A stretch of DNA of 12,035 nt from an uncultured Bacteroidales bacterium (GTDB lineage: Bacteria > Bacteroidota > Bacteroidia > Bacteroidales > UBA932): NCBI GenBank assembly GCA_905235615.1, contig CAJOMB010000094.1:1-12035 (forward strand), in the 5' to 3' direction. Of this stretch, positions 6,444 to 12,035 are shown one piece after another. The translations under genes and the position numbers were made by a program. How positions within the stretch are numbered: the stretch's first letter is position 1; the number at the start of each line of letters is the position of its first letter. The notes under the pieces are model-generated. The model saw only the letters and a list, made by a program, of their open reading frames with translations. It was not told the origin of the DNA and ran no database searches.

Positions 6444-7396
6444 ATGAGGGCTTCCTTGAACTCGATGATGGCCGGTTCCGGCACCACCATGTTACAGCCG
6501 GAGAGTTCCCTCATCCGCTGAATCAGGAACTTGTTGTAGGCGCCGCCACCCGTCACCAACAGGCTGCGCCCTGCCACCGTAACCTTGGCCAGCTGCACGG
6601 CACAATGCTCGTAAAACGTCCGAAGAAGGTCTTCCAAAGGCAGGCCGCAACCGTCTAAAAGCGGAAACACCTGGGCTTCCACCCATTCCCGGCCCAAAGA
6701 TTTGGGCGCCGGACGGGAATAATAATCCAGGGCATTCAACTTGCGAAGCAGCGCCCGGTCCACATGCCCCTTGGACGCCATGAGCCCGTCCCGGTCCATT
6801 TCCAGCCCCACCGTGCGGGCGAAACGGTTGATTACATAATTCACCGGCGAAATGTCAAACGCAATGCGCCGCTCCCCTTCCCGCCAGGAAATATTGGAAA
6901 ATCCGCCGATATTCAGGCAGTAATCGTATTCTCCGAAAAGGAGATTATCCCCCACCGGCACCAAGGGAGCGCCCTGGCCGCCCAGCATGATATCCAGCCG
7001 GCGGAAGTCCGACACCGTGGGAATGCCCGTTTCGGCCGCAATGGCAGCGCCGTCCCCTATCTGATACATGATCCGTTTGGCCGGCTCGTGGAAAACGGTA
7101 GAACCGTGGGAAGCGATGATATCCGGCTTTACGCCGAACTCCGCCATGAACTCGTTCACCCGTTGCCCCAGATATCGGCCATATTCGCTGTGGAAGGCCA
7201 CAAATTCATAGGCCGACATATTCTGGACGTCCCGGCCCAGCTTCTGCTTCAATTCCTGCGGGTAGTCGTAGCCCCGGGCGCAGTCGATATGGAAGGACCA
7301 CTGGCCGTCCTTGAGAGTAAAAGTGGCGCAGCACACATCCAGGCCGTCCACGGAGGTCCCGGACATGAGGCCGATACTGGTCATCGTTTGCGTCAT
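6437..7396 (-). CDS. anmK: Anhydro-N-acetylmuramic acid kinase, C-terminally frameshifted
   Basis: AnmK phosphorylates and opens 1,6-anhydro-MurNAc released from recycled peptidoglycan, giving MurNAc-6-phosphate in the cytosol. The family motifs are present: GLMSGTSVDGLD (9-20, phosphate loop), SHGSTVFHEP (96-105), DFRRLDIMLGGQGAPLVP (130-147), LNIGGFSNIS (161-170), FDISPVN (180-186, with Asp181 at the catalytic base position) and VTGGGAYN (281-288). The frame ends early at residue 319 (EALIS). The missing last 30 or so residues lie immediately downstream in another frame (see 6342-6443). All catalytic motifs precede the break, so residual function cannot be excluded. The start may be ATG 7396 or ATG 7384 (MTSIGLMSG). 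Divergent from the FNT gene and convergent with ohrR. Confidence 0.93.
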   Translation of the reverse strand: MTQTMTSIGLMSGTSVDGLDVCCATFTLKDGQWSFHIDCARGYDYPQELKQKLGRDVQNMSAYEFVAFHSEYGRYLGQRVNEFMAEFGVKPDIIASHGSTVFHEPAKRIMYQIGDGAAIAAETGIPTVSDFRRLDIMLGGQGAPLVPVGDNLLFGEYDYCLNIGGFSNISWREGERRIAFDISPVNYVINRFARTVGLEMDRDGLMASKGHVDRALLRKLNALDYYSRPAPKSLGREWVEAQVFPLLDGCGLPLEDLLRTFYEHCAVQLAKVTVAGRSLLVTGGGAYNKFLIQRMRELSGCNMVVPEPAIIEFKEALIS

Positions 7397-7418
7397 AGCG
7401 TTAACTTCTAATTCTACA

Positions 7419-7426
7419 CAAAGATA
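7419..7426 (-). promoter_or_regulatory. -7 element for anmK
   Basis: Minus-strand TATCTTTG fits TAnnTTTG and lies 23 bp before the ATG at 7396. No clear TTG is seen at the -33 position, so support comes from the -7 box and position alone. Confidence 0.5.
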
Positions 7427-7438
7427 GAAGATTTTTCG

Positions 7439-7446
7439 TATATTTG
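7439..7446 (+). promoter_or_regulatory. -7 element for the FNT-family gene
   Basis: TATATTTG fits TAnnTTTG, 19 bp before the ATG at 7466. It is back to back with the anmK -7 box 12 bp away, so the two polymerase footprints would overlap. The -33 position is weak. Confidence 0.55.
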
Positions 7447-7465
7447 GGAGTTAAACAGCAATGCC

Positions 7466-8041
7466 ATGAGTAAAGACAACAGACTTTCCCTCTTCGCCGG
7501 CCTCCTGATTGGCCTGGGCGCATACGGTTTCCTGGCCCTGGGCGGCCTTCCGGGAGCCATTATTTTCGCCTTCGGCCTGGTGGGCGTGGTGCTTTCCGGC
7601 TCCCTCCTGTATACCGGCAAGGCCGGCGTGATGACAGACATCGGCGCCCTCACAAAAATCTGGCTGTTCAATGTGCTGGGCTGCATCCTGATAGGCCTGC
7701 TCGTGCTCTCCATCGGTGGAGAGCCCATGGAAAGGGCGCAGACGGTAGTGGCCGGAAGACTGGCCCAGGGACCTTGGCGGTCCTTCCTGCGGGCCGTGGG
7801 ATGCGGACTCATCATCGACATCACCGTCTGGCTGTACCGCAGTTCCAAATCTCTTGTCCCGGTCCTCTTCGGCGTTCCGCTGTTCATCGTGTGCGGCTTC
7901 TACCACTCCATCGCAGACGTAGTATATCTGGTTGGCGCCTGGACCTGGAGCCCCGCCATCCTCTGGTACTACCCCATTATCGTGATAGGGAACTACGTGG
8001 GCTGCAACGTGCGCCGCGTAGTGCTTCCCCGAGAGGCCTAA
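7466..8041 (+). CDS. Short formate/nitrite transporter (FNT) family channel
   Basis: A 191-residue inner-membrane protein with about six hydrophobic segments. Family features seen: GLGAYGFLALGG (16-27), LLYTGKAG (47-54, the L-[FY]-T-G loop with Thr50), WLFNVLGCILIG (66-77), CGFYHSIADVVY (143-154, with the central pore His147 of the GFEHxxAN motif) and IGNYVGCNV (174-182, the GNxxGG motif). FNT proteins are pentameric channels passing formate, nitrite, bicarbonate or hydrosulfide. The length is well below the roughly 280 residues of FocA: loops and termini are trimmed, and the second Gly of GNxxGG is Cys. The substrate cannot be set from sequence. Its own promoter lies upstream, and its TAA overlaps the stop codon of the convergent TonB receptor gene. 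Confidence 0.8.
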   Translation: MSKDNRLSLFAGLLIGLGAYGFLALGGLPGAIIFAFGLVGVVLSGSLLYTGKAGVMTDIGALTKIWLFNVLGCILIGLLVLSIGGEPMERAQTVVAGRLAQGPWRSFLRAVGCGLIIDITVWLYRSSKSLVPVLFGVPLFIVCGFYHSIADVVYLVGAWTWSPAILWYYPIIVIGNYVGCNVRRVVLPREA

Positions 8042-10044
8042 AGGGGAACGGCTACCTTTACGGTGATGTTCCGGCCCATATTGTACACGCCCGCTTCCTT
8101 AAGGCGGCTCAGGTGTGGTATGTAGGCCTTGTCCGTCAAGTTGGAGCCAATCAGGTAAACGGAGAAGCGTTTCTTCCCTTTAATCATCACATCCGTTCCG
8201 GCCGATGCCCCTAAAAGCGCATAGGACGGCGTGGCGGTTTCCGTCCCGTCAAGGGAATAGAAACGGTTCTGGGCCATGTTCCAGTCCAGGTTCAGGGCCA
8301 GGAAGGCGTTGTTGAAAGTTCTGCCCCCGTGGGTGAACTCATACTTGATTTCCGAGAACAGGCGCGGGGCCGGAATCAGCGGCAGGGACTCTCCCCCCCT
8401 TTCACGGGCGAAGACGCAGCTGAAGGCACTGGAAAGGTGCAGGCTGTGGACGGGATGGATGTCCAGCACCAGCTCACCGCCCTGCAGATGCGCCAGCCCG
8501 CTCACAAAGGCATAGACCGGCAGACCTTCGTCCGAAACCTCCCCGTTCTTGACGGCAAAGATGTAATTTTCTATCCGGCTGGCAAAGTAAGCCACTTGTA
8601 CGGAAACATACTTGGAAGCATAATCCAGGCCGATATCCCCCTGCAGGCTGTATTCAGGCTTCAGGCCGCTGTTTCCCAGTTCGTAGCGGAGCGTCCCTTC
8701 GTGCACGCCGTTGGATCCCAGTTCGGACAGGTTGGGCGAACGGAAGCCGCGGGCCAGGTTGGCGCGGAGGGTGAAGTGCTCTCCCAGTGGCCGCACGGCG
8801 CCAAGGCTGGCGCTGATGCCTGGGAAAGTGCGGGAGAAGGCCTCGAAGCGGCCCTCCAGGGCCCGGCTGCGAAGGCGACGAAAATCGGCCCTTATTCCGC
8901 CGGAGAAAGTCCAGCCCTTCCACTGCTTGGAGGCGGTGGCAAAGAGGCCGGCATCGAAGAGGCGGTAGTCGGGAATGAGGTACTCCTCTCCCAGGTTCTT
9001 GCTCTGCTGGAACATGCCGCCCAGGCCCCAGGCAGCCTTCCAGTCGGCCGGGAACTCCATCTGGTAACGGAAGTCGTAGTTGACGGTGTTCAGCTTGAGG
9101 TCCAGCCCGCATTCGCCGGCGCTTTCCTCAAACTCCTGCCGGCGGTTCTGCTGCCAGCCCACGATGGCCTTGAAGTTGCCTTCACCTACACGGATGGTAT
9201 TATCGCTCACCACCTTGTAATGACGTACCTGCTGGAAGGGCAGACCGGGTAGCGAGGTCAACGAGCCTTCCTCCTCTCCCTCAATGATGCCGGCGGTGAG
9301 GTGATAGTAGCTGAATTTGAGGCGGGAGTAGCCCCAGGAGGCGTTTTTGCCAAACATGCTGGAGGCGGCCCGCTCACGGAAACCGGAGTTGTACACGGGG
9401 CCGTTTATGCTGTTGCGATAGGCCTGGGCGTATTTGTCGGAGAAGCGGGCGTTCCATACCCAGCCGCAGTGGTTGCCTCCGGCCGCTATGGAGTAGGTGA
9501 AAAGATGATTGTTGCTCTGGTACTCGGCACGGATGTCTCCTTGCACCGTGCCCATGGGTGCAACAGGGCTGGCCTGGAAGATAAGTACGCCGGCCAGGGC
9601 GTCGGAGCCGTACATGAGAGAGGCCGGACCCTTGAGGATTTCCACGGAATGCACTGCGGCGCCGTCCAGTTCAATTCCGTGCTCGTCTCCCCACTGCTGG
9701 CCCTCCTGTCGGATGCCGTCGTTCACCACGACCACGCGGTTGTAGCCCAGGCCACGGATAATCGGCTTGGAGATGCCGGCACCGGTGGTGATAACGCTCA
9801 CCCCCGGCTCTGCCGCCAAGGCATTGATGATATTGGTGGAAGCCCTTCCCATCAGGTCTGAAGGGCGGATGACGGAAATGGGAGAAGGGGTATGTTTTAC
9901 CTTGGTGTCTCCGGCCAGGCCGGTCACCACCACTTCATTCAGTTGTAAATGCCGGAAAAAAAGGTCTGAGGAGTCCGGCTGTTCCTGAGCCGTCGCCCAT
10001 CCGCAAAGTTCCAGAAGAATGGCGATAATGAACGTTCGTTTCAT
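8038..10044 (-). CDS. TonB-dependent outer-membrane receptor
   Basis: 668 residues from the ATG at 10044. The signal peptide ends ATA before Q20. The plug domain follows: NEVVVTG (36-42), PSPISVI, IRGLGYNRVVVVNDGIR, then VEILKGPASLMYGSDALAGV. The rest forms a predicted 22-strand barrel with FRSPNLSELGSNGVHEG and NSGLKPE, resembling the FRAP/NPNL region of heme and metal receptors, and TPSYALLGASAG near the end. No carboxypeptidase-like N-terminal domain and no SusD partner, so it is not a glycan (SusC) system. Likely ligand is a metal chelate, heme or corrinoid, but it cannot be named. A GTG at 10053 in frame is rejected as start because it lies inside the -7 box. Its 3' end overlaps the FNT gene by 4 bp. 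Confidence 0.92.
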   Translation of the reverse strand: MKRTFIIAILLELCGWATAQEQPDSSDLFFRHLQLNEVVVTGLAGDTKVKHTPSPISVIRPSDLMGRASTNIINALAAEPGVSVITTGAGISKPIIRGLGYNRVVVVNDGIRQEGQQWGDEHGIELDGAAVHSVEILKGPASLMYGSDALAGVLIFQASPVAPMGTVQGDIRAEYQSNNHLFTYSIAAGGNHCGWVWNARFSDKYAQAYRNSINGPVYNSGFRERAASSMFGKNASWGYSRLKFSYYHLTAGIIEGEEEGSLTSLPGLPFQQVRHYKVVSDNTIRVGEGNFKAIVGWQQNRRQEFEESAGECGLDLKLNTVNYDFRYQMEFPADWKAAWGLGGMFQQSKNLGEEYLIPDYRLFDAGLFATASKQWKGWTFSGGIRADFRRLRSRALEGRFEAFSRTFPGISASLGAVRPLGEHFTLRANLARGFRSPNLSELGSNGVHEGTLRYELGNSGLKPEYSLQGDIGLDYASKYVSVQVAYFASRIENYIFAVKNGEVSDEGLPVYAFVSGLAHLQGGELVLDIHPVHSLHLSSAFSCVFARERGGESLPLIPAPRLFSEIKYEFTHGGRTFNNAFLALNLDWNMAQNRFYSLDGTETATPSYALLGASAGTDVMIKGKKRFSVYLIGSNLTDKAYIPHLSRLKEAGVYNMGRNITVKVAVPL

Positions 10045-10052
10045 AGAGAACA

Positions 10053-10082
10053 CAAAGGTACAAAAAAAGGAGGAAGGTGCAA
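10053..10082 (-). promoter_or_regulatory. Promoter of the TonB receptor gene, overlapping a terminator
   Basis: Minus strand TTG (10082-10080), 19-bp spacer, TACCTTTG (10060-10053). The ATG at 10044 begins only 8 nt after the -7 box, so the mRNA should have almost no leader. The -33 TTG lies in the loop of the upstream terminator hairpin. Confidence 0.7.
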
Positions 10083-10094
10083 ACCCTTCCTCCT
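10062..10094 (-). terminator. Rho-independent terminator of the nine-helix membrane protein gene
   Basis: The arms at 10068-10077 (AGGAGGAAGG) and 10085-10094 pair perfectly over 10 bp around a 7-nt loop. On the minus strand the hairpin is followed by a run of T from 10067 to 10062. It lies 20 bp after the stop codon at 10115. Confidence 0.85.
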
Positions 10095-10114
10095 CATGGT
10101 CAGAATAGAAGACC

Positions 10115-11212
10115 TTAGCTCATATCGGCACGGGCAAGGGCATCCTTGTAGTACTTCTGGTTCACAAAGACGTCTTCCTTGTACGGATTGATGTGACGCT
10201 TCTTGGACTGCATGCAGATGTAAGTCAGGGCAATGCAGTTGGTCACAAGAGCCAGGACGCTGATAACCAGCATGGACGTAGGATTGGCGGGAACCACGGA
10301 AGGATCGATGGTGGTGCCTACCACGTTAATCTGGTCTCCGGCGACCTGGGCCAGTTTCTCGATGGTACCAAAGCCGTCCACATACTGCGTAGGAAGAACC
10401 ACCCAGCTGAACTTGTGGAAACCGTCCTTGAAGATTTCCTGGAACAGCGGGAACACCTGGGCGAACATGCACCAGATGGCCAAGGTGTTGGCACGGTTCT
10501 GGATCCAGCCACCACGGTTCCAAAGGAGAGCGGCCACAGTGGGAGCCAGCAGCAGGGCGATACCGCAGAACCAGCTGTGCGTAGGCAGGCAGTTGTAGGT
10601 GTAGGCGAAGTTCCAGATGTCATAGACCAGAATGTAAACCCAGGTCATATCGGCCCAAATCATGTCCTTCTTGTCCTTGGACGGATATACGTTCCACCAT
10701 GCGGTCATGCACAGGATGTTCAGGATACCGGCCACACCGTTGAACACGTTGTGCCAGCCGCCGTAGAGCCACACGCCTTCGGAGGAGAGCCACCATTTGT
10801 TCCAGCCCATCACGGCACTCTCGAAGTCCGACACGCAGGCTATAAGGATGTTGATGGCCACGATGATGAACGGGAAGGGCTTGAACCAGTGCTTGGCACC
10901 GATTCCCCATTTGTACTTGATCATCATGAAGCCGATACAGCCGGTGAGGGCGGCATACAGCTTGGCATAATGGAACCAGCCGTTCATATAGATGTGGGTC
11001 TGGTTGTTCACCGCCCAGTCTGCGCCGGTGCGGGCGCCGATGGCGATAGCCAAAAAGTACGCCGTGAGGCACACGGGAATCACGAAGAACGTAATGATAC
11101 CGCCCAGTTTGCTGCGGCGGGAGAACTCGTTGAGGAGAATCAGGCCCAGAAGGACCACGAGCAGCATTCCCCATTGAGCCAGGGCATTAGCCCCATAAAC
11201 TTGGAAAAACAT
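10115..11212 (-). CDS. Uncharacterised nine-helix membrane protein, possibly DUF5692 family
   Basis: 365 residues with about nine hydrophobic segments near 12-28, 37-60, 83-99, 113-128, 156-173, 190-207, 214-231, 242-258 and 312-334. It is rich in Trp and aromatic residues. Conserved-looking stretches include LNEFSRRSK (27-35), WHNVFNGVAG (153-162), YDIWNFAYTYNCLPTHSWFC (197-216) and NRGGWIQNRANTLAIWCMFAQVFPLF (within 232-257). The polar and aromatic residues inside helices (W-N, Y-D-W-N, H) suggest a site within the membrane. It recalls DUF5692, known to me only as a family of unknown function, and I am not sure of that match. It follows hypA and a small membrane protein on the same strand and ends at a strong terminator, so it is the last gene of that transcript. 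Confidence 0.75.
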   Translation of the reverse strand: MFFQVYGANALAQWGMLLVVLLGLILLNEFSRRSKLGGIITFFVIPVCLTAYFLAIAIGARTGADWAVNNQTHIYMNGWFHYAKLYAALTGCIGFMMIKYKWGIGAKHWFKPFPFIIVAINILIACVSDFESAVMGWNKWWLSSEGVWLYGGWHNVFNGVAGILNILCMTAWWNVYPSKDKKDMIWADMTWVYILVYDIWNFAYTYNCLPTHSWFCGIALLLAPTVAALLWNRGGWIQNRANTLAIWCMFAQVFPLFQEIFKDGFHKFSWVVLPTQYVDGFGTIEKLAQVAGDQINVVGTTIDPSVVPANPTSMLVISVLALVTNCIALTYICMQSKKRHINPYKEDVFVNQKYYKDALARADMS

Positions 11213-11242
11213 AATGAATTAGGTTTAGTTATTGTTGGATAA

Positions 11243-11275
11243 AGATTCTTCGTCGCTTCGCTCCTCAGAATGACA
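11243..11275 (-). repeat. Dispersed repeat, copy B
   Basis: Minus-strand copy of the repeat with small insertions in the centre. It lies in the leader of the nine-helix membrane protein gene and faces copy C in inverted orientation. Confidence 0.8.
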
Positions 11276-11307
11276 GAAAAGTAATTTGCCATTCAATGAA
11301 AGAAATG

Positions 11308-11652
11308 TTATTTGTCATTCTGAGCGTAGCGAAGAATCTGTTTCTCTTTCAAAGCCACCCATACCGCCCAGGCGGCCGTGAGCACCAGGGCCATGGGCAC
11401 ACCTACGGTAAGGACTTCCTTCCACATGACGGCGGCCCCGTCCGTCTGCGTCAGGGCCGTAAAGAACGGGAAAGCCCAGGTGAGTTCTCCGTTGATGATG
11501 TGGTCTACGATAAGCATGAGGGTTCCGCCCCAAAGCATCTTCTCCAAGTCCGGGAGACGACGCAGGAAGGGAGCGTTGCCGGCCTTCAGGCCGCTTTTAC
11601 GGATGGCAGTCACCGCAATGGCTTCCGCCAGGGGAGCAATAAAACAAGCCAT
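11308..11652 (-). CDS. Small conserved-looking membrane protein, unknown function
   Basis: 114 residues. It starts MACFIAPLAEAIAV, a hydrophobic N-terminal helix. MLWGGTLMLIVDHIINGELTWAFPFF (within 39-64) and LTVGVPMALVLTAAWAVWVAL (within 81-101) form the other likely membrane segments, about three in all. I do not recognise a named family, although the pattern of a CF-x-P-x-AEAI start, a DH-x5-GE motif and a final helix seems familiar from uncharacterised anaerobe proteins. It starts 2 nt after the hypA stop, so the two are surely co-transcribed and perhaps translationally coupled. The last ten or so residues (QILRYAQNDK) are encoded by a dispersed repeat, so the natural C-terminus may have been replaced. 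Confidence 0.7.
   Translation of the reverse strand: MACFIAPLAEAIAVTAIRKSGLKAGNAPFLRRLPDLEKMLWGGTLMLIVDHIINGELTWAFPFFTALTQTDGAAVMWKEVLTVGVPMALVLTAAWAVWVALKEKQILRYAQNDK
11313..11339 (+). repeat. Dispersed repeat, copy C, encoding a protein tail
   Basis: TCATTCTGAGCGTAGCGAAG within a near-consensus copy. It overlaps the last codons of the small membrane protein gene on the minus strand. Confidence 0.85.
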
Positions 11653-11654
11653 AA

Positions 11655-12005
11655 TTATTGATTTGGTACTTCTATTTCTTTAATTTCCACTTCATTACCT
11701 CTCAAAAGGTAGGTATTTTCACTGCCGCAGTGGGGGCAAATCTTTCCATGTTCCACCGTGCCGTATTCCCTGTGACAGTCTTCACAGTACGTCACCGCCG
11801 GAATGGTGTTGATTTTTAACGCGGCGCCCTTCAGGAGGTCTTCCTTGTCGGCCGCCCACCGCCAGCAGTCCTGCAGATAATCCGGCACGATGGTGGAAAC
11901 CTCTCCTATATTCATCACCACCCCGGAAACCTTGCTCACAGCATTCTGAAGAGCCGCCTCCTTGACGTCCCGGATGATATAGAAAACAATCCCCAATTCG
12001 TGCAT
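11655..12005 (-). CDS. hypA: HypA/HybF-type nickel metallochaperone
   Basis: 116 residues, normal HypA length. It begins MHE, where the N-terminus and His2 bind nickel. A zinc site is formed by Cys74 and Cys77 (CEDC) and Cys90 and Cys93 (CPHC), followed by the closing strand EVEIKEIEV. IGEVSTIVPDYLQDCWRWA (33-51) matches the family's GE-x-S-x-V-x-P-x-x-L segment. HypA passes nickel to [NiFe]-hydrogenase maturation, and in some bacteria to urease. No hydrogenase or other hyp gene is in the window; upstream sequence is outside it. Two small or polytopic membrane proteins follow in the operon. The start ATG is directly abutted by a dispersed repeat, so no Shine-Dalgarno-like sequence of the usual type is present. 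Confidence 0.93.
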   Translation of the reverse strand: MHELGIVFYIIRDVKEAALQNAVSKVSGVVMNIGEVSTIVPDYLQDCWRWAADKEDLLKGAALKINTIPAVTYCEDCHREYGTVEHGKICPHCGSENTYLLRGNEVEIKEIEVPNQ

Positions 12006-12032
12006 AGATTCTTCGCTTCGCTCAGAATGACA
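12006..12032 (-). repeat. Dispersed repeat, copy D, abutting the hypA start codon
   Basis: On the minus strand the 27-bp unit runs from TGTCATTCTGAG to GAAGAATCT and the next three bases are the hypA ATG. I take this copy as the consensus. Confidence 0.85.
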
Positions 12033-12035
12033 AAA

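Larger units (their letters stand above)
11243..11339. repeat. Imperfect inverted repeat formed by copies B and C
   Basis: Copies B and C face each other across about 37 bp. Their arms (AGATTCTTCG...CAGAATGACA against TGTCATTCTG...AAGAATCT) could pair into a long hairpin in the transcript between the small membrane protein gene and the nine-helix protein gene. It has no T-run, so a processing or stability element is more likely than a terminator. Confidence 0.55.

Noticed and set aside
8329..9252. Plus-strand open frame opposite the TonB receptor
   Set aside because: Antisense artefact of GC-rich codon use; the receptor motifs are on the minus strand.
10045..10053. GTG start for the TonB receptor
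   Set aside because: Its G is the last base of the -7 box. ATG 10044 gives a regular signal peptide.
10193..11242. Long plus-strand open frame (349 codons) opposite the nine-helix membrane protein
   Set aside because: It is low in hydrophobic order, rich in His/Gly/Gln typical of antisense translation, and shows no domain. The minus strand has coherent membrane helices and a terminator.

Overview
The window looks like a chromosomal segment from a GC-rich member of the Bacteroidota, probably Bacteroidales. This rests on several promoters matching the phylum's -33 TTG / -7 TAnnTTTG pattern with a 19-bp spacer, on lipoproteins with LxxC lipoboxes, on a TonB-dependent outer-membrane receptor without a SusC-type N-terminal domain, and on A-rich translation starts in place of strong Shine-Dalgarno sites. 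No transposase, tRNA, rRNA, CRISPR array or phage gene was seen.

Layout. (1) 2-2663, plus strand: the 3' part of a fused amidohydrolase / alpha-beta hydrolase gene, a SUMF1-fold lipoprotein that overlaps it by ATGA, and an exported nitroreductase-like protein. (2) 2730-4744, minus strand: a YqhD/BdhA-type iron-containing alcohol dehydrogenase with a clear promoter, followed by a lipoprotein that resembles cyclohexadienyl dehydratase (PheC) more than a transport binding protein. (3) 4953-6345, plus strand: a tight three-gene operon of ferritin-like protein, glutathione peroxidase and OhrR-type MarR repressor. Its promoter carries two related dyads, which suggests a self-regulated organic-peroxide response. 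(4) 6342-7396, minus strand: anhydro-N-acetylmuramic acid kinase (anmK), whose conserved C-terminus is in another frame, so the gene is frameshifted. (5) 7466-8041, plus strand: a short formate/nitrite-transporter-family channel, divergent from anmK. (6) 8038-10044, minus strand: a TonB-dependent receptor whose promoter is merged with the terminator of the gene before it. (7) 10115-12005, minus strand: hypA, a small membrane protein and a nine-helix membrane protein. The combination in (7) is the best candidate here for something undescribed.

At least four copies of a roughly 27-bp dispersed repeat (core TCATTCTGAGCG...AGCGAAGAATCT) sit between or against genes. One forms the C-terminal codons of a gene, one abuts the hypA start codon, and two face each other as a long imperfect inverted repeat. 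Both convergent gene pairs (ohrR/anmK and FNT/TonB receptor) have overlapping stop codons, so the segment is very compact. The only gene-free stretch of any size is 4745-4952, which holds the two divergent promoters and the dyads.
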